This document shows, piece after piece, positions 11,461 to 19,524 of a stretch of 64,000 bases of DNA. The translations under genes were made by a program, and so were the position numbers. Under the pieces are notes generated by a model. That model saw only the letters and a program-made list of their open reading frames with translations, had not been told where the DNA came from and searched no databases. Origin of the DNA: Brytella acorum (GTDB lineage: Bacteria; Pseudomonadota; Alphaproteobacteria; Acetobacterales; Acetobacteraceae); contig NZ_JARBJP010000001.1 in assembly GCF_029309905.1 (NCBI RefSeq), forward strand, positions 434,001-498,000, in the 5' to 3' direction. Each line of letters begins with the position of its first letter. The first letter of the stretch is position 1.

Positions 11461-12867
11461 TTATTGGACTGAGGACGTCAGGATCGGAGGTTGCAGGTAT
11501 AGCGCGGCATCCGGGAGACTGATCTTCGTCGCCAGATCGACGATCTTGAGAGGCGAGGGCGGCTGAAAGGAGAGCGTGAAGGCGCGTCCGGAAGGCGACT
11601 GGATATAGTCTCCGAGGGGTTGGAGCGCCGCATACTGACTGCCCGTGAGCGTCAGGAGCAGCGTCGCGCGCTGTCGGAGTTGATCCTCGGGAGTCCCCGT
11701 CTTTTCCGCATACTGACGAAAAGCGCGTTCGATCAACGACGCATCCGTATAGGCGAAGGTCATTTTCGCAATGGCTGTATTCTGGTGGGAAGGGTCCGCG
11801 CTTTCACCATCATGAGGGGCGTTTACGAGGTCAACGAGGAAGGAGAACTTGCCGTAGGAACCCAGCGTCACGTCGTAAGTGCTACGGGAGGCGCCGGTGC
11901 GGTTGTCGCTCACGGCATCCGCCGTGAAGCCGACGAGGCCGCCGCCAAGAAGAGCCATGGCTGGTTTGCCGTTTATCAGAAGTCGGAAATCCGGCACCGT
12001 CATGTGCGCCCGGCTTTCGTGGCCCTCAAGCCGGGATTCGATATTGGCGGAGGCGATCGCGAACGCGGCGACCCCCTGCCGGAAATCAAGACCGCTGACG
12101 GTCATGGAGCTTTTCGCAGGCTCCTTGGACGAGTCCATGACCGGCGCGAATTCCGCCTTCTTCGTCAGGATTGCGGAGAGTTGCTGCACAGTCAGGGCGA
12201 GGTCGACATTGCGACCGCCGATCTGGGACAGGCGGACGTCGAGCGGCGCCTGCTTCACGGGGGGTGCGCCGGGGCGCGGCGTCCGGGGTGGAAGAGCGCA
12301 ATGAAGTGCTGCGCTGTTCATCGCATAATCCGATCCTTCGTGCAGACCGTAATTTTCCACTGAAATATCGGCGATGGTCGCATTGCAGGCCGGAGTGGCC
12401 GTCTGAAGATTGAGGTGAGCGATCGCTGCGTTGCGGAAATGCATCAGCCATAGAACCGACAGTTCACCGTCAGGGCCTTCGTTCCGGGCTGGAGGCAGAT
12501 TGAGATCAGCAACGCGGGCGTCGTCGATGATCACGTTGCTGCCGTTGCGGCTTACGGTCAGGGAGGTCGTGCGCAGGACGCCGAGATGCGTGCCCGTGAC
12601 ACCGTTTCCCGAGACGGAGCGGGCATAAAGCGTAGCGGCGGTCAGGACAGTGCCGTTTTCCATGTAACGGACGTTCCTGAACTCGGCGCCGCGGGTCAGG
12701 ATATGCGGCGTGGCCGAGCTGTACGTGAAGGACGCATCGGGCGGCAGGGTCGCCCGGAAGCGCGATATCGCGCGATCGAGTTGGATGCGAGCTTCATGAC
12801 GGACACCGACAGTGCCCAGGATCCCCAGAGCAATCACGAGGCTGCACGTCAGCAGGGGTCTTTTCAC
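11461..12867 (-). CDS. Large exported/membrane-anchored protein of unknown function
   Basis: Not recognised. Taken from GTG 12867, which has GAGGA eight bases upstream, it is 468 residues with an N-terminal hydrophobic helix (LLTCSLVIALGILGTVGV) acting as anchor or signal, and then a soluble beta-rich region. An upstream ATG at 12912 has no ribosome site. Repeating beta-rich stretches such as LTVSRNGSNVIIDDARV, with two cysteines in the middle region, look like an AsmA/DUF2125-type periplasmic beta protein, but this is only an impression. It lies just upstream of the NAD-binding gene on the same strand. Confidence 0.75.
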   Translation of the reverse strand: MKRPLLTCSLVIALGILGTVGVRHEARIQLDRAISRFRATLPPDASFTYSSATPHILTRGAEFRNVRYMENGTVLTAATLYARSVSGNGVTGTHLGVLRTTSLTVSRNGSNVIIDDARVADLNLPPARNEGPDGELSVLWLMHFRNAAIAHLNLQTATPACNATIADISVENYGLHEGSDYAMNSAALHCALPPRTPRPGAPPVKQAPLDVRLSQIGGRNVDLALTVQQLSAILTKKAEFAPVMDSSKEPAKSSMTVSGLDFRQGVAAFAIASANIESRLEGHESRAHMTVPDFRLLINGKPAMALLGGGLVGFTADAVSDNRTGASRSTYDVTLGSYGKFSFLVDLVNAPHDGESADPSHQNTAIAKMTFAYTDASLIERAFRQYAEKTGTPEDQLRQRATLLLTLTGSQYAALQPLGDYIQSPSGRAFTLSFQPPSPLKIVDLATKISLPDAALYLQPPILTSSVQ

Positions 12868-13029
12868 GATGGGCGTCCTCGAACGGTACGATGAAAAATG
12901 AACGGACTGCATGGTAGCATTATGAAAGAGGAGGGCAAGTTCGGTGGCGGCGTGTGGTATTTATATACCGCACACGAAAAACTCCCGGAAAGCCGCCGAA
13001 AATCAGCCCTCATCACGTGCAAAAAATGC

Positions 13030-13058
13030 TTGACGGGTCGCCGCCCGACGAGCATAAC
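13030..13058 (+). promoter_or_regulatory. Sigma-70-type promoter of rplM-rpsI
   Basis: TTGACG at 13030-13035, spacer of exactly 17 bases, CATAAC at 13053-13058, ending 41 bases before the rplM start. The short distance suggests a leader of about 35 bases. Confidence 0.65.
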
Positions 13059-13099
13059 CCGCCGCCACACGCCAACACTCGTTGCTGGAATTGCCAAAC

Positions 13100-13576
13100 A
13101 TGAAGACCACACTTTCGTTGAAGCCTGCCGAGGTGACGAAAGGCTGGGTGCTGATCGATGCCGAAGGCCTCGTTCTCGGGCGCCTCGCCACGATCATCGC
13201 CCATCGCCTCCGCGGCAAGCACAAGCCGCAGTACACTCCGCATGTCGATTGTGGCGATAACATCGTCGTCATCAATGCGGAAAAAATCGCGCTGACCGGC
13301 AACAAGGTCGGCCAGAAGCTCTTCCATTATCACACGGGTCATCCCGGCGGGATCAAGGAGCGCACGATCACGCAGCGTCTCGAAGGCAAGAACCCGGGCA
13401 GCGTCGTCGAGAAGGCTGTCGAGCGCATGATCACGCGCGGGCCGCTGCAGCGTCAGCAGATGAAGCATCTGTATGTCTATGCCGGCGACAAGCACCCGCA
13501 TGACGGTCAGCAGCCGGTCAAGCTGGATGTCGCCGCCATGAACCGCAAGAACACCATCTCTCCGATCGGGGCCTGA
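13100..13576 (+). CDS. rplM: 50S ribosomal protein L13
   Basis: Large-subunit ribosomal protein binding 23S rRNA early in assembly; 158 residues, normal for alphaproteobacteria. Conserved segments include [36 protein letters not shown] and the C-terminal region from [11 protein letters not shown] to PVKLD. The start at ATG 13100 gives the usual [12 protein letters not shown]. Only five bases separate it from rpsI, the conserved L13-S9 operon. Confidence 0.98.
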   Translation: MKTTLSLKPAEVTKGWVLIDAEGLVLGRLATIIAHRLRGKHKPQYTPHVDCGDNIVVINAEKIALTGNKVGQKLFHYHTGHPGGIKERTITQRLEGKNPGSVVEKAVERMITRGPLQRQQMKHLYVYAGDKHPHDGQQPVKLDVAAMNRKNTISPIGA

Positions 13577-13581
13577 GATCT

Positions 13582-14067
13582 ATGTCTGAAACTCAAGAGC
13601 GCACGGGCACCCTGCAGGATCTGGCAGCGATCGCACCCGCGACGCACGACAAGCCGGTTCACGAAGTCAAGCGCGACGCGCAGGGCCGTTCCTATGCCAC
13701 AGGCCGTCGCAAGGACGCCGTGGCACGTGTATGGATCAAGCCTGGCAAGGGCGACATCATCGTGAACGGTCGTTCCGTCGGTGAGTATTTCGCGCGCCCC
13801 GTGCTGCGTATGCTGATCACCCAGCCGTTCCTGATTACGGATCGCTACAACAGCTTTGACGTGTATTGCACGGTCAAGGGTGGCGGACTGTCCGGTCAGG
13901 CCGGTGCCGTCCGTCACGGCATCTCCCGTGCGCTGACCCATTACGAGCCCGAACTGCGCGGCATTCTGAAGGTTGCGGGCTTCCTGACCCGTGACAGCCG
14001 CGTGGTCGAGCGTAAGAAATACGGTCGCGCCAAGGCTCGCCGTTCCTTCCAGTTCTCCAAGCGCTGA
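13582..14067 (+). CDS. rpsI: 30S ribosomal protein S9
   Basis: Small-subunit protein whose C-terminal tail reaches the P-site tRNA. The 161-residue protein carries an N-terminal extension of about 35 residues, as in other alphaproteobacteria, before the conserved [14 protein letters not shown]. The conserved [10 protein letters not shown] segment and the C-terminal [14 protein letters not shown] are both intact. Second gene of the rplM operon, followed by a strong terminator. Confidence 0.98.
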   Translation: MSETQERTGTLQDLAAIAPATHDKPVHEVKRDAQGRSYATGRRKDAVARVWIKPGKGDIIVNGRSVGEYFARPVLRMLITQPFLITDRYNSFDVYCTVKGGGLSGQAGAVRHGISRALTHYEPELRGILKVAGFLTRDSRVVERKKYGRAKARRSFQFSKR

Positions 14068-14109
14068 GGCATCGGGCCGGGGTTCCCGGCCGCTGTCGTT
14101 TCGATACGA

Positions 14110-14143
14110 AAAGCCCGGTCGCGACGCGTCCGGGCTTTTTTTA
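14110..14143 (+). terminator. Rho-independent terminator of rplM-rpsI
   Basis: AAAGCCCGG / CCGGGCTTT stem followed by a T run, about 45 bases after the rpsI stop. Confidence 0.9.
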
Positions 14144-14392
14144 TATGTCACCCCGGTCTGGCGTTCCGGATCTCCTGTTATGCTGGCAAAGAAATCTCTG
14201 CGAAGAGGTCCCCGGCGGATTGGCTGTTGTATCCTGTTCTCCCAGAAGGCAGGATCATGGCAATGTCGTCGGAACAGGATATTTTCAGCAGGCGTTTCGC
14301 GCGACATGTGTGGCGTGAATGCGACTGAACGTATCAGCGATTCATGCGTTCTGCCGACCTGCTGTTTTGTTTTGTCGTTTTGGGGGGCCGGG
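14144..14392. other. Gene-free stretch
   Basis: With the terminator, the gap after rpsI is about 325 bases. Nothing convincing is seen in the remainder: no supported reading frame and no RNA gene. It presumably holds the promoter of the exported protein that follows. Confidence 0.5.
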
Positions 14393-14890
14393 ATGATGGC
14401 GTATCGCATCGTGCGTTTTGGGGCGGCTGCGGGCCTGATTGCCAGCGCCATGCTCGGCAATGCTCGCGCAGACGAGTCGGCGGCGGTTGCCGCTTCCGTC
14501 CTGGCGCCGACCGTGTCATTTCAGCTGCGCGAAATCGGCGGCGGCTTCGGATATGAGTGGGGCAAGGGCACCCTCAGCTTCAACGGCAGGACCTATGATT
14601 TCCATGTTGGAGGGGGCGGTATCGGCTCCCTCGGTTATCTCGATATCAAAGGTGTCGGTGAGGTCACCAATCTGTCTCACCTCAGCGATTTCGACGGTAC
14701 CTACTGGACGGCCAGTGTCGATGCCGCCGCGGGACCAGGCGTCGGCGAGGCGATTCTCGAAAATCAGTTCGGCGTTCATCTTCACCTGCATCTTGTTACG
14801 AACGGTGCCCATCTGGGTGCGTCCGTGAAGCGGTTGCGTTTCCGACTGGTGCCTCGTCCTGCCGATATCGCACCGGACAGCCTTCGCTAG
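14393..14890 (+). CDS. Small exported protein of unknown function
   Basis: A signal peptide (hydrophobic AAAGLIASAML, cleavage near ARA) followed by about 140 residues rich in glycine and beta-type pattern, with IGGGFGYEWGKGTLSF, DIKGVGEV and LSDFDGTYW. The glycine-rich beta layout recalls the small EipA (DUF1134) envelope proteins of alphaproteobacteria, but I cannot claim membership. Two adjacent ATG codons (14393 and 14396) follow a G-rich ribosome site. It precedes cardiolipin synthase by 48 bases on the same strand, which may link it to the envelope. Confidence 0.72.
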   Translation: MMAYRIVRFGAAAGLIASAMLGNARADESAAVAASVLAPTVSFQLREIGGGFGYEWGKGTLSFNGRTYDFHVGGGGIGSLGYLDIKGVGEVTNLSHLSDFDGTYWTASVDAAAGPGVGEAILENQFGVHLHLHLVTNGAHLGASVKRLRFRLVPRPADIAPDSLR

Positions 14891-14938
14891 TTTCGCGCGT
14901 CGCGTTTTCCGCGAAGTCATCTTCGGGAAAGGAGAGTC

Positions 14939-16384
14939 ATGCACTGGCGGGAGCTTCTGGCGGTTGCAACCGTCGCTTTGCAGGTGACCTTCATTGTACG
15001 GGCCTTGCTCCGACGGCATCGTCAGCCTGCTTCCCGGGTCGCGTGGGTGGCGATCATCGCGGCGCTGCCGCTTTTGGGAACCCTGGCGTATATTCTTCTC
15101 GGGGAAGCCAATCTCGGTAGTCGCCGCGTCGCACGCATTCGCGACGCGATGCGCCTTCTGCCGGTGCCAGGCAAGCGTTCGGAGGCGCTGGTAGACGCCG
15201 AAACCACGTTTTCCGTTCCGCCGAGACTGGCCCCGCTCTTTCGGGTGGGGCAGTCGGCCAGCGGCTATCCGCCCGTCGGGAACAACACGGCCGTCCTGAT
15301 GGAAACGTCGGATCTCGCGATCCAGACCATGGCGGCCGACATGGACCAGGCGACCGACCATGTGCATGTCAGCTTTTATATCTGGCTGGCAGACAATAAC
15401 GGGCTTAAAATCGTCGAAGCCCTGAAGCGGGCGGCGCGACGCGGGGTCACCTGTCGTGTCATGGCCGATGATCTGGGTTCCCGACGCCTTATTCACAGTC
15501 CGCACTGGCGCGACATGAAGGAGGCAGGCGTGCAGGTCGTGCGTTCATTGCCGCTCGGCAATATTTTTCTTCGTCCCCTGCGCGGACGGATGGATATGCG
15601 CAATCACCGCAAGATCGTCGTGATCGATAACGTCGTGACCTATACGGGCAGCCAGAACTGCGCGGACCCGGCTTTCCGCGTGAAGGCCAAATATGCGCCA
15701 TGGGTTGATCTGATGGTGCGTTTCAAAGGCCCCGTCGTTTTGCAGAACCAGCATCTGTTTGCGACCGACTGGATGGCGCATACGGATGAGGATCTGAGCC
15801 CTCTCCTCGAAAAAGCCGTCGTCCCCACAGGTCCGGGTTTCGTCGCGCAGGTCATCGGTTCGAGCGCGGCCTTGCGTTATGGCGCGATGCCTGAAACATT
15901 CGTGTCGCTGATGAACGCGGCGGCACACGAACTGACAATCACCACACCCTATTACGTGCCGGACGAGCCGATACAGTTCGCGTTGACGTCCGCGGCCCGG
16001 CGCGGGGTGCGCACGATCCTGACGGTGCCCCGGCGCAACGATTCCTGGATCGTGGCGGGTGCGAGCCGCAGTTATTATCGGGGGCTGCTGGAAGCCGGTG
16101 TGCGCATCTTCGAATATCCGCACGGATTGCTCCATACGAAAGCGCTGACCGTCGATGGTGGCATGACGCTCGTGGGTTCCGCCAATCTGGATCGGCGCAG
16201 TTTCGACCTCAATTTCGAGAACAATATTCTGCTGGCGGATCGCGATTTCGCGGAAACAGTCTGCGCGCGCCAAAGGAGTTACATCGACGCGTCGATCGAA
16301 ATCACGCTCGACGAAGTCATCGCCTGGCCGCGCCATCGCGTGCTGCTGAACAACACGCTGGCGATGATCGGCCCGGTGCTCTAG
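14939..16384 (+). CDS. cls: Cardiolipin synthase (phospholipase D family)
   Basis: Inner-membrane enzyme that joins two phosphatidylglycerol molecules to cardiolipin and glycerol. The 481-residue length is typical. Two N-terminal hydrophobic helices (about 5-20 and 33-55) precede two HKD catalytic modules: NHRKIVVID with His223, and LLHTKALTVDGG with His399 followed by GSANLDRRSF. AAAGGAGAG sits just before the ATG. It ends convergent to a small exported protein with a shared hairpin. Confidence 0.96.
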   Translation: MHWRELLAVATVALQVTFIVRALLRRHRQPASRVAWVAIIAALPLLGTLAYILLGEANLGSRRVARIRDAMRLLPVPGKRSEALVDAETTFSVPPRLAPLFRVGQSASGYPPVGNNTAVLMETSDLAIQTMAADMDQATDHVHVSFYIWLADNNGLKIVEALKRAARRGVTCRVMADDLGSRRLIHSPHWRDMKEAGVQVVRSLPLGNIFLRPLRGRMDMRNHRKIVVIDNVVTYTGSQNCADPAFRVKAKYAPWVDLMVRFKGPVVLQNQHLFATDWMAHTDEDLSPLLEKAVVPTGPGFVAQVIGSSAALRYGAMPETFVSLMNAAAHELTITTPYYVPDEPIQFALTSAARRGVRTILTVPRRNDSWIVAGASRSYYRGLLEAGVRIFEYPHGLLHTKALTVDGGMTLVGSANLDRRSFDLNFENNILLADRDFAETVCARQRSYIDASIEITLDEVIAWPRHRVLLNNTLAMIGPVL

Positions 16385-16396
16385 CGCACTGAACGC

Positions 16397-16423
16397 GAAG
16401 GGCGTGGGAGACCCATGCCCTTC
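16397..16423. terminator. Bidirectional hairpin between convergent genes
   Basis: GAAGGGCGTGGG / CCCATGCCCTTC, twelve pairs including one G-T wobble, loop of three bases, located between cls and the convergent exported gene. No T run is present, so termination strength is uncertain. Confidence 0.55.
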
Positions 16424-16439
16424 GGGGTCGTGCGACCGT

Positions 16440-17087
16440 CTACTTCGGCGCCGTAACACCACCCTTCTGCTCCGTCACGGATACGGACGACGTATTGGTG
16501 CGGTTCATGACGACGAACGAGATCGCGTCCATTGTGGTGACGTCCACTTCATCGCCGCTTTTCAGACCGGGCAGGAGTGCCTGCATGGCCTTGGTATGAA
16601 GGGTCACGGTGCGGGTGTTCTTGTCGGCCGTCGTGAATGTCACGGTCGATGTCTGGAGATCGATCGCGACGATCGTGACCCGCTGCCGAAGGAACGAGAT
16701 CAATGTTCCATGAGGATGGCGGTGGACATAGCCCTTGCTCGTCTGAAGCGTCGAAATCGGCATGGGACTATCGGGACGGGCGATGGCGGCGTCCATGGTC
16801 TGGAAGAAGCGCAGCCCGAGTTGATCACCGGCCTGAAGGCGGGGCAGGTTCGCCGTCCCTTTCGGTACCGTGACCGTGATCAGGTTATCATGCGCGTCGC
16901 GCAGCAGCACGGTGCCAGTGTCATGGTCGACGGTTTCGACGGTGGCCGTGGTGGTCTGCACACCGGTAATGACGGCCTGCGCGCGTGCCTGATGGAGAAA
17001 TGCATCGGCCGCCGGAAGAGTCAGGCCGAGCGCAAGGGCGACGGCCCCAAGACGGCGAGGCGAGAGAAGAGGCATGCTTGGACTCAT
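16440..17087 (-). CDS. Exported protein with an internal duplication
   Basis: Not recognised. The signal peptide runs through ALALGLTLPAADAFLHQARA. The mature part consists of two similar segments of about 60 residues: one with VDHDTGTVLLRDAHDN ending GDQLGLRFFQTMDAAI, and a second with IDLQTSTVTFTTADKN ending GDEVDVTTMDAISF. Each half looks like a small beta-barrel (OB/SH3-like) unit, so the protein probably forms a pseudo-dimeric periplasmic barrel. The start is taken at ATG 17087; ATG 17075 is also possible. Confidence 0.72.
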   Translation of the reverse strand: MSPSMPLLSPRRLGAVALALGLTLPAADAFLHQARAQAVITGVQTTTATVETVDHDTGTVLLRDAHDNLITVTVPKGTANLPRLQAGDQLGLRFFQTMDAAIARPDSPMPISTLQTSKGYVHRHPHGTLISFLRQRVTIVAIDLQTSTVTFTTADKNTRTVTLHTKAMQALLPGLKSGDEVDVTTMDAISFVVMNRTNTSSVSVTEQKGGVTAPK

Positions 17088-17191
17088 GATATGATTGATC
17101 TTTCCTGGCGATGGTCGCGTCAATGCGGCTGACTATCCCGCCTCCGGATGATGAAGGCAATATAGGGTGCGTCGGACCTCGGGCTTCGGGT

Positions 17192-17854
17192 TTATTCGCG
17201 TCGCAAAACCTTGTCCGTGACGAAAGAAGACAAGCGGCCCGCGACGAAGTCGCGCTTCAATGCCGTTTCGTCGTATTCGTCTCGCACCCAGTCCATGAAT
17301 GGCAGGCGACCTTCTCCCTGAGCACGGTAACGCAGGAAAAACGCGTCCAGAATCCCGGTCCGCGCACGGTTGAAATGCCCGAAACGCCAATGGAGCTGAC
17401 GGAGCGCTTCCGCCGTCGTGCCGCCCTCGAACATCACGACCAGCCCGGATGCGAGACCCGCCCGGTCGGCTCCCGATTTGCAGTGCATGAGCATGGGGGT
17501 CTTTATCGCGTGATAAAGGCCCTCGAAGCGGATGATGCGGTCTCGATGCGGCGCGCCGCGGCTTTCAAAAGCCATGTCGACATGCGCCAGGCCCAGATCC
17601 TCCGCGGCGCGGCGTGACAGGGCGTCGGACCCGCAGCGACGATGACCGCGCAGATTGACCAGTGTCTGCAATCCCAGCCTGGATTTCAGCCGCGCGAGGC
17701 GAGCCGGGGTGGGGTGATTGCAGCGATAGACGCGGCCGGGCACAACGGTCGCAAGATTCGTCCATGGGAGACGAAAAATGGCGTGATCGACAAAGAGACT
17801 GTCGAGCCAGGCGCGGCGTCGTGCGGCGGAAGAGTCCAGTGAGCCTTCGAACAC
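17192..17854 (-). CDS. Dual-specificity/tyrosine protein phosphatase
   Basis: Cysteine phosphatase of about 220 residues with the signature HCKSGADRAG: Cys125 is the nucleophile and Arg131 the phosphate-binding residue. The general acid may be one of the Asp residues at 93 or 105. The preceding segment VPGRVYRCNHPTPARL and NLRG motif match the group of bacterial DSPs that includes PIR-3-like and lipid A core phosphatases. The GTG at 17854 has AAAGGAG ten bases upstream; longer starts at 17968 or 18010 add a sequence with no family likeness and would crowd or overlap the divergent lipoprotein. The substrate could be a phosphoprotein, phosphoinositide-like lipid or sugar phosphate. Confidence 0.85.
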   Translation of the reverse strand: MFEGSLDSSAARRRAWLDSLFVDHAIFRLPWTNLATVVPGRVYRCNHPTPARLARLKSRLGLQTLVNLRGHRRCGSDALSRRAAEDLGLAHVDMAFESRGAPHRDRIIRFEGLYHAIKTPMLMHCKSGADRAGLASGLVVMFEGGTTAEALRQLHWRFGHFNRARTGILDAFFLRYRAQGEGRLPFMDWVRDEYDETALKRDFVAGRLSSFVTDKVLRRE

Positions 17855-17989
17855 GCCGTGGGAACTCCTTTGCTGATCGGACGTCCGGAAGGACGGTGGA
17901 TGTCGCAACCGGCGGCACGCGTCAATTATCGATTGCGATTCAGGGGGCGGGTTGCTGCGGCGTGGCATGGCTTGGTAGTCTGTTCCATC

Positions 17990-18310
17990 ATGCTCGCTCG
18001 GGTTCACCACGTTACGCTTCTGCTGGTTTCGACACTACCGCTCGTAGCTTGTGGCGGCGACGACGGCGGGGGTATGCTCGGGCCGCCGCGAGCGGATCTG
18101 GTGGTGCGCGGGCCGCCGGGGCGGAGTCATCATCACGCGCCGCCGTACATGCCGAGCGCCATTCCTGCCGGACTACAGATCGGCGGTATGGGAGATGGCA
18201 CCGATCATGCGCCGGACGACAGAAGTTCCGCGAGCGCGTCCCAGTCCACGCCGGGCTCCGTGACGCCCGCGACGCAGGTGATTTACGGCAAGAATCCGGG
18301 CGGTTCGTAG
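17990..18310 (+). CDS. Small lipoprotein of unknown function
   Basis: 106 residues with a lipoprotein signal peptide: TLLLVSTLPLVACG gives lipobox L-V-A-C. The mature part is low complexity (Gly, Pro, His, Ser) with HHHAPPY and a serine/threonine-rich C-terminus and no recognisable domain. ATG at 17990. Likely an outer-membrane-anchored disordered protein. It is divergent from the phosphatase gene and convergent with the glycosidase operon. Confidence 0.65.
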   Translation: MLARVHHVTLLLVSTLPLVACGGDDGGGMLGPPRADLVVRGPPGRSHHHAPPYMPSAIPAGLQIGGMGDGTDHAPDDRSSASASQSTPGSVTPATQVIYGKNPGGS

Positions 18311-18327
18311 CGCCGAACGCTGCTGGC

Positions 18328-18345
18328 CCGAAATGCTTATTTCGG
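18328..18345. terminator. Short hairpin between lipoprotein and glycosidase operon ends
   Basis: CCGAAAT / ATTTCGG with a four-base loop, overlapping the stop codon of the minus-strand glycosidase. Candidate bidirectional terminator. Confidence 0.4.
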
Positions 18346-19524
18346 CGCGAATCGCAAAACGAGAACGTCACGCATGCCGATCGTCAGGCTTTCCTGACCT
18401 GAAAAGGGTGCGACGTCGCGGTGCGTCCAGAGATCGCGCGCTTTCCGCTGCAAGACATCCGGCGCAAGCACGTCGTTCGCCCGGTCGTCGATCTCGTGGT
18501 CGAGGGTGTTGACCAGGGCCATGACGGTGCTGCCGTCGCTCAGGTCGCGTCGCCAGGTCTGGATCGCGCCATCCCAGCGGATCATCCGTCCGGCGCGGCT
18601 GCCCCGGTCCTGATCGACCTTGATGAGATCGCGGTTGGTCAGGATCTCGCGGGTTTCGGGACGCAGGGCGGAAAGGTCGTTTCCCGCGATCAGCGGCGCG
18701 GCCAGCATGGCCCAGAGCGTCATATGGGTCCGTGCCTCGCCCGACGCGTCGAAACCGTCATTGCCGATCTCCAGCATGTCCGGATCGTTCCAGTGATCCG
18801 TGTCGTCCAGGGGCGGGATCGCCTGCGTGCCGAGCGCGTTGAAGATCATGCTTGTGTAGGAGGGGCCGATATCGGTCGTGGTGCGCCAGGTCGAGGCGCC
18901 CACGGACGCGCCCCACTCCCATACGCGGTTCCATCCATACGTGCTCAGAGCATAGACGATGGGACGGCCGGTGGCGTCCAGAGCTTCGTGCATGCGCTGA
19001 AAGGCGACGATGCTCGCTTCTTTCTGGATGGCCAGCGGCCGTCCATTGAGCGCGCCGCGCAGCGAGCAGAGATCGTATTTCAGATAATCGACGCCCCAAG
19101 CCGCGAACTGGCGGGCGTCTTCGGTTTCATGACCGCTGCTGCCCGTAAAACCCGCGCAGGTTTTCGGACCCGGCGAACTGTATATCCCGAATTTGAGGCC
19201 CCTGGCATGGACGTAATCGGCCAGAGCTTTCATGTTGGGAAAGCTGCGAGGATTGGAATGCAGGACTCCCGAGGCGTCGCGCGTGCCCTGCCAGCCGTCG
19301 TCGATGATGACGTACCGATAGCCCGCGGCCGCCATGCCGCTCGTGACAAGCGCGTCCGCGGCCTTGCGGATGTCGGTTTCGGTCACTTTGTCCGAGAAAT
19401 GGTTCCAGCTGTTCCACCCCATCGGCGGCCCGGCATGGGCCGTCGAGAGACGGATCGGCAGTATCGCGAGGACGACCGTCAGAATGGCGACGGCGGATCG
19501 GCGTGGGTCAGGGCGTGAGTTCAA
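18337..19524 (-). CDS. Secreted alpha-galactosidase, GH27 family
   Basis: Retaining glycosidase expected to remove terminal alpha-galactose from oligosaccharides or plant galactomannans. The 395-residue protein has a signal peptide ending AHA before GPPMGWNSWN, the canonical GH27 N-terminus. IIDDGWQ and the nucleophile motif YLKYDLC (Asp151) follow; the acid/base lies in WNDPDM (about 246-250). A C-terminal beta-sandwich follows the barrel. Translation starts at a TTG (19524) with GAGGT eight bases upstream; a stop codon immediately precedes it in frame. The start lies inside the last 17 bases of the upstream glycosidase gene, so the two are translationally coupled. Confidence 0.93.
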   Translation of the reverse strand: MNSRPDPRRSAVAILTVVLAILPIRLSTAHAGPPMGWNSWNHFSDKVTETDIRKAADALVTSGMAAAGYRYVIIDDGWQGTRDASGVLHSNPRSFPNMKALADYVHARGLKFGIYSSPGPKTCAGFTGSSGHETEDARQFAAWGVDYLKYDLCSLRGALNGRPLAIQKEASIVAFQRMHEALDATGRPIVYALSTYGWNRVWEWGASVGASTWRTTTDIGPSYTSMIFNALGTQAIPPLDDTDHWNDPDMLEIGNDGFDASGEARTHMTLWAMLAAPLIAGNDLSALRPETREILTNRDLIKVDQDRGSRAGRMIRWDGAIQTWRRDLSDGSTVMALVNTLDHEIDDRANDVLAPDVLQRKARDLWTHRDVAPFSGQESLTIGMRDVLVLRFAPK

